A stretch of 64,000 bases of DNA from Apoda limacodes (taxonomy: Eukaryota > Arthropoda > Insecta > Lepidoptera > Limacodidae): positions 5,176,001 to 5,240,000 of the forward strand of contig OX291562.1 of the NCBI GenBank assembly GCA_946406115.1, written 5' to 3'. The position numbers were made by a program, and so were the translations under genes. The notes beneath the pieces were generated by a model. The model did no database searches, was not told the origin of the DNA, and saw only the letters and a program-made list of their open reading frames with translations. Every line of letters begins with the position of its first letter. The stretch's first letter is position 1. Positions 33,411 to 43,245 of this stretch are shown piece by piece.

Positions 33411-33540
33411 TTTGGTTTAGAAATTTTTTGTACAGTCATTTTGTGGTGTTTTTAAAATTCCAACGCCAAGGTTTTCAGAATCATATAGGTCTATGGTATT
33501 AATTAAAGTAACAATATTATTTTATAATAATATTTTTTTT

Positions 33541-33605
33541 TGTCAGATCATACAGCGCCATCTGCTCCCAAACTGTTAGTTTAAAGCTTGTATGTATCAC
33601 TGTTT
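33541..33605 (-). repeat. SINE family S1, 3' fragment, reverse
   Basis: CATACAGCGCCATCTGCTCC, AAACTGTTAGTTTAAAGC and TTGTATGTATCAC parallel the S1 tail in reverse. Strongly diverged. Confidence 0.4.
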
Positions 33606-33849
33606 TACGACAGAGCAAAAACAACTAAAACGAATTTCTTGTAACCCCTTTAATTTTTAAACTTTTTATTATTTGTAATCCACCATAATAAATGCGTTCT
33701 GTTCACTGCTTTAATGCGTTTAATGTCATAATAACAGCCAAGTCAAAAAGACAAATTTTGTGTTACATACTGTACAAATCTTGGCTCATTCTCTTTGGTT
33801 GGATTAACGAATAATGTGCATAATGTTGGTCAACAAAACGACACATATA

Positions 33850-33966
33850 TGCGAAAATTTTAGGTATTTGGGTCTAAAAGATGCAGCCCTTATGTTGTCA
33901 GACAAACAGATAGGGTAGGCTTTGTAATAGTGTTCCGTTGGCACACTTTGGGTACGGAACCCTAAA
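33850..33966 (-). repeat. Family B-related fragment
   Basis: Contains AAAATTTTAGGTATTTGGGT, GTTCCGTTGGCACACTTTGG and GTACGGAACCCTAAAAA. The same colinear run occurs at 63610-63737. The outer word TTTTTAGGGTTCCGTACC is the family B end. Confidence 0.65.
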
Positions 33967-34418
33967 AATGAATATATCACATGTCAGTTATTAAAATTTT
34001 AAAAATAGAACAGCTCTATAATACAAAAGCATTAGAGCTCGCAGCTAGCTTTTATACATAAAGACCAGACGTCTTGAGCCCTTTTTAACGAGATTCTAAT
34101 ACCGTTTCAAAGAAGTCGAGAGTTCTTTCAGATCGCTATTCTATGCTAGCTGATATGCTTTACAGTGAATTTCACAATTTTAAATTTATGAGGAATAGTG
34201 AAGTATTTGTATCTTTTCATGCTAGTTCCATTCATTCCGTATTATAAATGTTAAAGAATTTCTTTTTAACTGTACATAGGTAATATAAATAATCTTACTT
34301 CGTTTGAAATTAACTGAAGTTTGGAGTCTTCGAAGGAAACATATCATAAAGGGCATACCTATGGCTATATCATCTATGTAAAAAAATATTTTAATAGCAA
34401 ACATGTGATTAAAAGATT

Positions 34419-34492
34419 AACCTCAAGCCAGGACTTGAACCTGCAACCCTAAGATTTCGTCCCACTGCTCTACCATTGAGTTATCGAGGTAC
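34419..34492 (-). repeat. tRNA-derived SINE head, family S3, reverse
   Basis: The minus strand reads TACCTCGATAACTCAATGGT, AGAGCAGTGGGACGAAATC, TTAGGGTTGCAGGTTCAAGT, CCTGGCTTGAGG. An A-box-like ACTCAATGGTAGAGC and B-box-like GGTTCAAGTCC are in the right places. The outer CCTCGAT/CTTGAGG strands pair at most positions. The anticodon stem does not fold well, so I call it a SINE head. A relative lies at 19267-19338. Confidence 0.7.
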
Positions 34493-35450
34493 AATATGTA
34501 ACTTGTCGAATTAGAAACCTAAATTTTAAAAGTTGGGCACAAAATAACTTACAAGTTTAGTAATGTTCAATGTTGACAGACACAACTAAACAAACATTAT
34601 CTTTATTTAAGGAATAGTAGATAAAGCTACAACATGAATTAACTTGCTCCAAATTTGTGGATAAAAAGTTGGATAACTTTCATTTCAAAGGGAAACCAAC
34701 CCGAAACTTTATTTCAATTTTCAATTGGCAATCCACACACCCCAGTTAAACAAAAGCGTAGAATGTAAATGAAAAGGGTATAAAGATTTTTATTTGGTGA
34801 AAGTAGCCTGTCGAATTTTTAGTATAGCATCATAATGGAACCAGTTTTAAAAAATATACGTCAGCTACTTAGGGAATTGATGTTTATGCTGATGTATGTA
34901 CACTTTTTTTTATAGAAAGCGGGGTTGCCAGATCACATAATTGGATTAAATATGTGTATAATATGATTACCTTATGTATCCTGATTGTACAAAAAATCGC
35001 CTTGTATAATTGGATACAAAAATTAAAATTCAGATGCAAAAGTTAACAAAAATGACATCAGCAGATTTTGTATAATATCTGGATGCAAGCGATATAAGTT
35101 GGCTCTGCTGGCAACACCGATAGAAAGGGCTATACACGGAGATCTGATCATATCCTGATCAGAAATAGGCTCATTGATTGAAAGACTTATTTCAATGATT
35201 ACTTGCCGCTTATATACTTATAGTGATAGTGACTATTATACTATTTATTTTTAGGCTATTTTTCATATTTAGTAATTAACACTTAAAATGTGTCGTACCT
35301 AAGTGCTATTTTATCCCCTTTGATTTATTACCTTTTGTTTTAAAGCACGCAGTTTTTTAAATCTTTTTTTTAACTTCTCTTGACAGTTGGGAAGTTATTA
35401 TAGTAGGTCCGAAAAGCGAAATCGCTAAATTTGCGTATTTTTTACGTTTT
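34493..35450. other. No recognisable feature
   Basis: AT-rich, nothing identified. Confidence 0.45.
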
Positions 35451-36050
35451 GAGACCTGGAGAATTGTTTGCCATCATTTTTAGGGTTCCGCACCTCAAAA
35501 GGAAAAAAACGGAACGCTTATAGGATCACTTTGTTGTCCGTCCATTCTGTCAAGACCCTTTTTTCTCGGGAAAGCGTGAAGGTATCAAGCTAAAATTTAT
35601 ATCAAATACTTAAGTCTATTTGTCTCTTGGAGCTGTGACAAAATTAAACTTCTAAGCCAACGCAATCGAAAGATACAGCCATTTATGCCGCAAGTTTTCG
35701 CAAATTTTCAAAACTCGCAATGGAATCAAAACCTACAGGGTACTTCCCGTGAACTCAGAATCTTGAAATTTGGTACGAAGCAACGTCTAATAGCACAGAT
35801 AAAGGAAAAATTGCGAAAAACCGTAAATTTTTAGTTATATAATAAAAATAATTTTACAGTTACTACCCCTTTCCTCATTAACGCGTAGAGGTATTAAATT
35901 GAAATTCATATCAAATACTTAGGTCTATAGTCAACGCAATCAAAAGAATCAGCAATTTAAGCCGCATATTTTCAAACTCGCAACAAAAGAAAAAAAAAAT
36001 CTTATAGTAATTGCTCGCGCGGTATGCTACCAAACTATTTTTTTTGTATA
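35451..36050 (+). repeat. Family E repeat split by family B sequence
   Basis: Starts like family E (GAGACCTGGAGAATTGTTTG), changes at about 35482 to family B (TTAGGGTTCCGCACCTCAAA ... GGATCACTTTGTTGTCCGTC), which follows 921-1215 for over 300 bp, and returns to the family E end (GCGCGGTATGCTACCAAACT) near 36010-36030. A family B insertion into family E, or a shared composite, would explain this. A second B-like stretch (35881-35985) repeats CAAATACTTAGGTCTAT. Confidence 0.6.
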
Positions 36051-36089
36051 ATCATTGGACGAGGTAACAAAAAGCGTCATTTTTATTTT

Positions 36090-36260
36090 GTCATTTTAGG
36101 CAAATATATATTGGAACCCGACTGCCGACAGCTGACGAAGGGTAATGGTCTTCAAATGTATGTCTAATATATGAATGTAAGTATGTCTAGATATTTGTAT
36201 GGCATGGTCTGTAGGTAGCCTAAACGATTTGACGGATTTTAACATAGGAGGTTATTATAA
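36090..36260 (+). repeat. Interspersed repeat family D, diverged
   Basis: ACCCGACTGCCGACAGCTGA, TATG-rich units and CATGGTCTGTAGGTAGCCTA parallel 2150-2395. Confidence 0.45.
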
Positions 36261-36474
36261 GAGAAAAAATATTTAAGATCCGTCCTGATTGTGGGTCATT
36301 GCCATAATCAAAAGAATTAAAAAATGGCGTCCGCAAAAATAAAATTATGGAAATTAATTTCTTATTTTATCTTAAATTATTATAAGCTATCCGAATGGCA
36401 ATAAACAGTAGGTAAGTGAACTCCTATGCTACGCATTTGACCGCAGAATCAAGTTGGTTGTAATTGAAAAAATC

Positions 36475-36888
36475 GGCCAAGTGCGAGTCGGACTCGCGCA
36501 CGTATGGTTCCGTACTATAAAAACGGCAAAAAAAATCACGTTTGTTGTATGGGAATAAATATTTGTTTAATTTTAATTATATTTTTTTTAAGTGAATGTA
36601 TAACTAAATATTCTGTGGATATTTAAAGCGTTGCCGTTATCAATATCGAGCAAAAACGAGCAAAAAAATCACGTTTGTTGTATCGGAGCCCACTTAAATA
36701 TTAATTTGATTCTGTTTTTTAGTATTTGTTGTTATAGCGGCAACAGAAATACATCTTCTGTAAAAATTTCAACTGTCTAACTATCACATTTCATGAGTTA
36801 CAGCCTGGTGACAGAAGGGCGGACGGACGAACATCGAAGTCTTAGTAATAGGGTCCCATTTTTTACCCTCTCGGTACGGATCCCTAGA
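36475..36888 (-). repeat. Family B repeat, reverse copy
   Basis: Starts CGGCCAAGTGCGAGTCGGAC and TCGCGCACGTATGGTTCCGT, contains AATCACGTTTGTTGTATGG twice, GATTCTGTTTTTTAGTATTTG and TTGTTATAGCGGCAACAG, and ends ACGGATCCCTAG. It is the best template for locating the LINE insertion at 51079 because it carries GAATATTTAGTTATACATTC on the complementary strand. Confidence 0.78.
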
Positions 36889-37291
36889 AATAAGGAAATT
36901 TCAAAGAAACTCCATTTATTTTGACGTGTGGTTAAACATTATATTAACGGTTAGATGTCTAATAGACACTCCAGGGATTTTACTACTGAATTCTAAAAAA
37001 TCGAGCTATTTTTTGAGTGAATATCTGAAAACGATATAGTTCTAACAAAAAAGAGTTGTTGATCCTTATCTCGGTCACGTGTACACGTGCTTAAGTACCT
37101 GTGTCTCATTTTATCACATGCGGTGCGCGTGTAAATCCTGTTGTAATATTTAAGTACGGGTGCTGGGTCTAAAGTTCGTTTTTAACTTCGTATTATGGGT
37201 TCCGTACAAAAGTAAAGCTGTCTTGCTTTAAGTAGTCATTAGGGAGTGATGGCACTTTAATACAATAGAAGTTAACGTAAAGTGTACCGAG
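36889..37291. other. No recognisable feature
   Basis: AT-rich with a possible family B word (GGGTTCCGTACAAAAGTAA) near 37197. Confidence 0.45.
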
Positions 37292-37327
37292 TTGTATGCC
37301 ATTAATCAATTGATTAATGGCATACAA
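37292..37327. repeat. Perfect 36-bp palindrome
   Basis: The half-site TTGTATGCCATTAATCAA is followed without spacer by its exact reverse complement. All 18 pairs match. It contains TTAAT/ATTAA and TCAATTGA words. It could be a cruciform-forming site, the fused tips of a MITE, or a dimeric homeodomain-type binding site; none can be proven from the window. Confidence 0.95.
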
Positions 37328-37379
37328 ATTACTAAGGAATTTCGCCATCAGTAGTTTATTTCTAAATTTTAATTAATTG

Positions 37380-37420
37380 TTGGTGTGCAATAAAGTATAT
37401 ATCTATCTATCTATCTACGT
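37380..37420 (+). repeat. LINE tail remnant with (ATCT)n
   Basis: GTTGGTGTGCAATAAAGTAT followed by ATCT units resembles the LINE 3' ends at 17550 and 24790. Confidence 0.5.
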
Positions 37421-37734
37421 TGCAATTATTTATTGTTATTTGTTATAAGTATTGTTGAGCTATTATATTTATACCAGAGAGAGACCACTACTCGCTTTAA
37501 GCAAACGTTACGTAACAGATCTTTAAGACAAATATAGTTCCAATTTTAACAAAATATGTTATTATGGCGCGTTTTTTAAGAAATAATAAAAATGTAAAAG
37601 CAATACGAATATGTTGTTTCTGCTTTATCGTAAAAATAATACTACGTACAATCATCAAATTTAAGTCGATTAAAGCTCTACAGTGAAACAAAAATTAATA
37701 AAAAAAAAATTTGGCCTCGTGTTTTCTGTGGTGA

Positions 37735-37785
37735 TGCGGAACCCTCGGTGCGCGTATCTGACTCGCATTTGGCCGCACGCACAAG
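37735..37785 (+). repeat. Family B terminal fragment
   Basis: GATGCGGAACCCTCGGTGCG, then CGTATCTGACTCGCATTTGG CC is the family B palindromic end with several changes. Confidence 0.55.
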
Positions 37786-38743
37786 ACAAAATAAAATAAA
37801 AAATAAAATAAATTTGCCTACTGTCGCCAAGCAGAACATCATTAGTACCTACTTACTCTACATTTTGCTTTTTGATTTGATTGTCGATGGTTAAAATACT
37901 GAACTTGGCCAGAGACAAAAACACTGATGGCTAGACGAAGTGGTATATAAATGGCTTACTTATAGCTTTGAGACAAATTTTATAGACCTCTGAATGGTGT
38001 TCGAATCGATAGAGTGTAGGGGGAAGATATTTGTTATCGCAAATGTTAGCGATCGGATTGTTAAGAGGCAGTACTACTTGACAGATAACTGGACTAAAAA
38101 GAAAGGATGACGCAATATGTAACTAAGCGTGCGTGAGTAGTGCAGCTACATCTTAACTCACTGAGATAATCATTTAATTTAATAAATTAATAGTTTATTT
38201 ATTACACATCATTTTTATCAATATATATATTTTTTTAGGGTTTAAAGCACTCTCACGGTTATAATTTAGCAAAGTTGTAAACTAATAGCACATACGACTT
38301 TGGAGATTTAGTTGCCAAAACTTCAAAAAAACAGTGAAAAGGGGTCTCTTTAGGATTTTTTCTTTGCTTTTTTGCTTAGCTTTTGACAAATAACTCAGAA
38401 AACAAAAAAAACCTGACTTTATTGAATAACTTTGTTGTTGAAAATAAGTGTTTTTGTTAGTAACAGCAACTGAGCATATGTTCTTCTATACAGGATTAAA
38501 TTTACGACCTAAAATACCAACTTTAAGTACCTATTGGTTTTTCCAATTTCCTCTTAAAACAACTTTAACCGCGACCCCAACTGACCCCTTAATATTGATG
38601 CTAGTTGGGGTCGCTACCTGCCCCGCACTTATCTCACGATTGCCCTGCCTAGAAGCCTTTCGTTGGACCTCTATATCATCCATACTCTGTGACTACTATC
38701 TGTAAATGCCATTACTATCTGTAAATTTCTAGTTTATACTTAT
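37786..38743. other. No recognisable feature
   Basis: AT-rich. An 85-codon frame at 38448-38705 (ends SSILCDYYL) is not recognised and runs into the minisatellite flank. Confidence 0.4.
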
Positions 38744-39020
38744 ACCTACTAATCGTCTCTAAGTAGCTATAATTTGACAAAAAGCTTATACTTACTAATC
38801 GTGCCTAAGTCTAATTTGACATAAGGCTTATTCTTACTAATCGTGCCTAATTATTTGTCAAAGATTATACTTACTAATCGTGCCTAAGTCTAATTTGACA
38901 TAAGGCTTATTCTTACTAATCGTGCCTAATTATTTGTCACAGATTATACTTACTAATCGTCCCTAAGTGTAATTAAACAAAAAGATAGTACTTACTAATT
39001 GTCTCTAAGTATAATATGAC
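38744..39020 (+). repeat. Minisatellite with alternating 42/37-bp units
   Basis: TTACTAATCGTGCCTAA-type cores begin at about 38744, 38792, 38834, 38871, 38913, 38950 and 38992. Spacings from 38792 on alternate 42, 37, 42, 37, 42, so the true period is a 79-bp pair. The long unit carries AAGTCTAATTTGACATAAGG and the short one ATTATTTGTCAAAGATTATAC. Outer units are more diverged. A lone related unit (CATACTAACTAATCCTGCC) lies at 41591. Confidence 0.92.
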
Positions 39021-39249
39021 AAATCAAATCAAATCATGTAACTTTTTCCCTCTGTGGCTGCCGTTTTAGATTCTCTTTAAAATTCTTTTACACTACTCAT
39101 GCTCTGAAAGAACCTTCATGCATAGTCAAAAAAAGGTATGAAAGTACGTGTTTGCAGAGACTATTACTATCTTGCCCGTTTAGAGGGCAGAGAATAAATA
39201 AAGAAAGCACTTTCTATTTATAAGCTGACGAAACAATGAAATAGCTTCT

Positions 39250-39400
39250 TTTTATTTGGTACAGTGCCATCTGTGATTATAAAAGCGAACCAATTTCACT
39301 TTGAAAAAAATTACTAACTATTTATAAACAACAGAAAACATAACCGTAGCTTGTAATTCGGTACAGCGCCATCTATGTTTATAAAAGTGAATTAATATTT
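39250..39400 (+). repeat. Two-copy ~103-bp tandem duplication
   Basis: GGTACAGTGCCATCTGTGAT then TATAAAAGCGAACCAAT near 39258 recurs as GGTACAGCGCCATCTATGTT then TATAAAAGTGAATTAAT near 39361. Confidence 0.7.
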
Positions 39401-39682
39401 GTTAAGTAAATTAAAACTTTAATTAATTATATTTTATTATCCTCGCATTTGTAGTGTAAAGCACTATGTATCAATCGGGATGAAAGACGATTCCCACGAT
39501 TTTAAGGTACACTCAAACTACACCCTCGTCGGTAATCAGTCACTTTCACCCCTTGGTGAACAAGGAATTTCATCCTTCTGCTCCGATTTAAAGGTAAATT
39601 TTAGTTATTATGACTATGTTAGCCTTCCGTACATCCAGACAACTCTTTTTTCAGTCCCTATTTTTAGTTCGCACTCATATTC
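39401..39682. other. No firm feature
   Basis: A 107-codon frame (39480-39803) starts here but runs into the following SINE, and I see no family motif. I treat it as noncoding. Confidence 0.35.
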
Positions 39683-39960
39683 GGTGGTGGCCGAGGGTTT
39701 TCAATTTCGCTTCACGTCCCAAGTGGCGGTGGTTCGAAACCCTGGGTCAGCGTGTACTAATGAATATTTTATTTATTTTTTCACACCATTGGCTTTTCGG
39801 TGAAGGAAAACATCGTGAGGAAACCTGCATAAGTCCAGAAAAAGACGTATGTGAAGTCCACAATCCGCACTGGGCCCGCGTATGGACTATGGCCCGAATC
39901 ACGCTCGCTTATGAGGGTAGGCCGTGCCCCAACAGTAAGGGACGTATGAAGGCTGGCAAG
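39683..39960 (+). repeat. tRNA-derived SINE, family S2, full copy
   Basis: The head GTGGTGGCCGAGGGTTTTC (A-box-like) and GTGGTTCGAAACCCTGGGTC (B-box-like) are followed by GTGAAGGAAAACATCGTGAG, GAAACCTGCATAAGTCCAG, GTGAAGTCCACAATCCGCAC, TGGGCCCGCGTATGGACTAT and GTAGGCCGTGCCCCAACAGT. I recognise this body as a widespread lepidopteran SINE. Partial copies lie at 3955, 13921, 42950 and 63225. The 144-codon frame at 39610-40044 is an accident of this GC-richer repeat. Confidence 0.85.
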
Positions 39961-40090
39961 ACTCATATTCGAAGTCCTACTCGGTATACGCTGTCCAACT
40001 GTGGAATCGATTACCAGTTAATTTTCGAAACCTTCAGACACTGACTACTTTTAAAGCTGCACTTACAAAAATGTACTTAACTGATCTGCT

Positions 40091-40131
40091 GTAACGGGAC
40101 AGGTTATAGTAGTAGTGCCCTGTTACCGAAT
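40091..40131. repeat. Imperfect stem-loop
   Basis: GTAACGGGACA near 40092 can pair with TGCCCTGTTAC near 40117, with mismatches, around a 14-base loop. Function unknown. Confidence 0.55.
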
Positions 40132-40429
40132 GCACCGGCTAGGTGCTCAGAAGGAGAAGAAAAGATAGAGGGAGTTCAGAGGTCGGTAAAGAAACACTTT
40201 TCAAGGGTAAGGCATGTTACATTAGTATACTCTTTTATTTTATCGTAACAGCTTTTAATGAACTATATCCTCATCACATAGGGTGATTCTTAACATTTAA
40301 ATATCTAGACCACAGCTACCTATTTCACAATTATATAGGACTACCTATATACGTAGAAAGATAGCAAAACGCAAGCCTGCCTACACAGACTTTTATAGTG
40401 TAGTTTTAAAGCTTTTATTAGGAAACTAG

Positions 40430-40960
40430 TACAATCTGGTTTCTTCGGCCTAGAGCCCGATTCGACGTCTTGCTCGTTGCAGGCACCCCTCAGGTCACCG
40501 CCGCCGTAGAAAGGAGACGCGGACGGGCCTGATTTTAAGTGGCTTAACAGCGTGTGATGAGTAGTGAATATGCCGCCCGTGGCAGGCACAAGGAAGATCG
40601 CACGTGAGCGCAGCTCGCCAGTAGCTTCGGCGCAGAGCAGGTCGCCCCGTAGCCTTGGTGTGTAGCGGTGTTCAAGACAGCACCACTACTGCGCAGGCCG
40701 AGGGTTTGGAGTCAAGGAGACTCCGGGCAGGCCGAGGATTTGGAGTTCAGTAGACTCCGGCCTTCTACAGTATAAGGACAGCAAAGCAGCTGCAGTGCGC
40801 CGTCGTTAGTAGACGAACGTGCACCAGCCCACAGAGAAGTCTTCTCGCGGACCTCAGTTACGGCGTAGAGCCGTAGTAGAGTAATATATATACGTTTTAT
40901 ATATATACTAAGAACCGTACGAGGACGGTTTTTTCATAGAAGAGAAGTAGATATGCAATT
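40430..40960. other. GC-rich block, possible retroelement LTR or 5' region
   Basis: Markedly GC-richer than its surroundings. It holds GCCGCCCGTGGCAGG near 40573, a 34-bp tandem pair starting GCAGGCCGAGG at 40693 and 40727, and a TATA-like CAGTATAAGGACAGC near 40778, followed about 30 bp later by CGTCGTTAGTAGACG. Each 34-bp unit has a small hairpin (GGAGTC/GACTCC in the first). TATA plus a GC-rich leader would suit an LTR, but no second LTR, primer site or pol is visible. Confidence 0.35.
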
Positions 40961-41109
40961 AATTTGCAGTTTAGTAGTAGAATCCGTGAAAATAATTATC
41001 AACAGAATTTTTCACAACCACGTCAAGCATAACGTAAAGTTATCTGTTTTGACTTAGCGATGTCAATCATCTAGAGATTCTTTGATCTCTGTATTTAAAT
41101 TACAACAGT
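40961..41109. other. No recognisable feature
   Basis: AT-rich spacer. Confidence 0.4.
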
Positions 41110-41590
41110 GGTAATGGACCTAAGAGGGGATGCCCAGAAACTTCCATCGTTTCCTACATCATCCGGTCCTTTACCGGAGACGGTCGGTCCGTTATACTGC
41201 CACAATTTCTTATGTGTCTCACCACAGAGGTACTTTTGGAACTGATGAGTGTTCAGATCCATTTGATCAAGGTGTACGTGTTTGTTCTCTTTTTGTAGTT
41301 TTTTTAAATATAATATATATTTATATGTATGTATGTAAGTATATGTATTAGAAGTTATCTTTCCTTGTAAGGTTTTCGTCCCATATATTAGTTAGACTAG
41401 TCGATTATTAAATTTGGTCTAATTTTATATGCGCCATAACCCGCTGAATCATTGTTTTAAATATTTAAGGTTAACTGGAAGAAATCCCTTTTAGAGATAA
41501 GTAAGCCTTTGAATAGAAGCAGTAGTATAGTTTATTTAAGTGACCTTCTGTATTTTTATACAATAAAGTGCATACAAACAAACAAAAAGC
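41110..41590 (+). pseudogene. LINE remnant: decayed coding end and 3' UTR
   Basis: 41110-41290 is GC-richer and could be decayed coding sequence, but no motif is readable. The 3' UTR-like part is clearer: GGTTAACTGGAAGAAATCCC, TTTTAGAGATAAGTAAGCC and TTTATACAATAAAGTGCATAC with ACAAAC units, a typical lepidopteran LINE tail. Confidence 0.55.
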
Positions 41591-42473
41591 TCATACTAAC
41601 TAATCCTGCCTAATTGTCGGCAATTTGTTAACTATAAACAAGCAACTTTTTTTCAATAATTTATAGGAAACTACCTACTTATTACAACACATTGAATTTA
41701 TTCTTTATTACCGTTTCAATAATACCTTCGAACAAAAAAATAAACGTATTTTACTGCTGCAGAGATAACATTCATAGACAATAAATGCTACGTTTTACAA
41801 AAAATGTAGAAGCTTTGTAGACGAGATTGTTGTCTTACTGATCTGGCGGCCTTTATCCCAGGGCTCAAGAAGCTGTCAGTATCGAGGATCAGGGATATTC
41901 TGTTTGCAAGAATATTTTACATAACAAAGATGTGCTATTTTATACATAAATAATGTCGAGGTAAAGCAAAAATTATACCCGTTCTGACTTCTGAGACAAA
42001 CAATAATAAATATAAACCTGCCCACTGCTACTTCATTTTTTTATTGATTGATTGATTTGATTGAATATTATTAATTACGACGCGTTTAATTCCGTTTTTT
42101 TTTTAATTAGAAATAGAACGCAAAAATTATATAACTTATATTGACTGATTAATAGTATTTAAATTAATAATTAATAAAAAATACTATTTCATAACTTTGA
42201 CGATTCAAAAGTGTTTGTAATATCCTAATTTGAATAAAAAATTTGACTTTGACCATGATTTTAAATTGATTATTGCGGATTGGGGGTTCTATCTCATAGA
42301 TATGCGATAGTAGAAAACTTTAGTAACTGTCTTTTAGTTATTTTGTCTCAGTTATTAAACTGGCCGTAAGTCATAATACTTATTCCAGACATATATAGAG
42401 GGGACGCTATAAAAAACTTCATGTCACAGATAAAATACTAGTTACTATGTCACGTGCCATACATATATACTCT
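41591..42473. other. No recognisable feature apart from a lone minisatellite-like unit
   Basis: Begins with one unit related to 38744-39020. The rest is AT-rich and unassigned. Confidence 0.4.
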
Positions 42474-42653
42474 GCGCCACGTAAGATGAGACTTTGCAAT
42501 CGGTAAAAGTAGGGTGTTTGCGCAGCTTTACAGGATAATGTTATACCCAACTATGGCGCATACGCTGTCGCCGTACCTCGCCCTGCTCCTTCGCCCCGTC
42601 TGCGCAAGGGACCTATAAACACGTGGTTTGTGAAGTTTCATCCTACGTGGCGC
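42474..42653. mobile_element. 180-bp TIR MITE
   Basis: Left GCGCCACGTAAGATGAGACT and right AGTTTCATCCTACGTGGCGC are inverted with two mismatches over about 20 bp. The interior is GC-richer (GGCGCATACGCTGTCGCCG). No clear target duplication was found, so superfamily is open. Confidence 0.72.
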
Positions 42654-42949
42654 CTAATAAACCAGCCAGCAACAATTGTTTGCTTGTCACAGAGGCGGTA
42701 AGTGCGATGTCCCCTCTAGAAAACTTTAGTACTATAAATAAAATTAAAATCACATCAAAATCGTTCAAGTTGTTAATTGTAATATGATAAGAAACTAAAA
42801 AAAAGACCTCGTCATTACAAAACTTGGAAAGTTCGATACGAAAAAAAGACATTCATGAAAATTGTTTACTTTTAATCGTATTGAGAGTTGGTGGTCTTTT
42901 TATTGAGAATGAATCTTTTTCTTAATTTTAAAGCATATTTATTATTAAC
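42654..42949. other. No recognisable feature
   Basis: AT-rich; a GGCG-GTAAGT donor-like string at about 42697 has no supporting exon. Confidence 0.4.
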
Positions 42950-43088
42950 ACCACTGTCTTTCCGTGAAGGAAAACATCGTGAGGAAACCTGCATACGTCA
43001 AAAAAAGACCTATGTAAAGTCAACAATCCGCACTGGGCCCGTGTGTGGACTATGGCGCAAATTAGCCTCGATGGGGACGTATGCGGCA
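42950..43088 (+). repeat. SINE family S2, middle part
   Basis: CGTGAAGGAAAACATCGTGA, GGAAACCTGCATACGTC, CAACAATCCGCACTGGGCCC and GTGTGTGGACTATGG match the S2 body. tRNA head and tail missing. Confidence 0.8.
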
Positions 43089-43245
43089 GATGAGTAGTTA
43101 CTTTCAAACTTTTATCCTACCTACTTTCAAAAAACTTTACCACAAACAAAAAACATTGCGTATTATTTTTTGTAGGTACTTATGTCTGCCTATACCTGTA
43201 TATAAAACTATATTTAACCCTAGGTTTCTAGTTCTAGGTTCTAAT

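Noticed and set aside
39610..40044. 144-codon ORF on the plus strand
   Set aside because: It lies across the S2 SINE; the apparent protein is a translation of a repeat that recurs elsewhere without an open frame.
42690..42705. GGCG-GTAAGT splice-donor-like string
   Set aside because: No open frame with a start or acceptor leads into it; it lies just outside a MITE.
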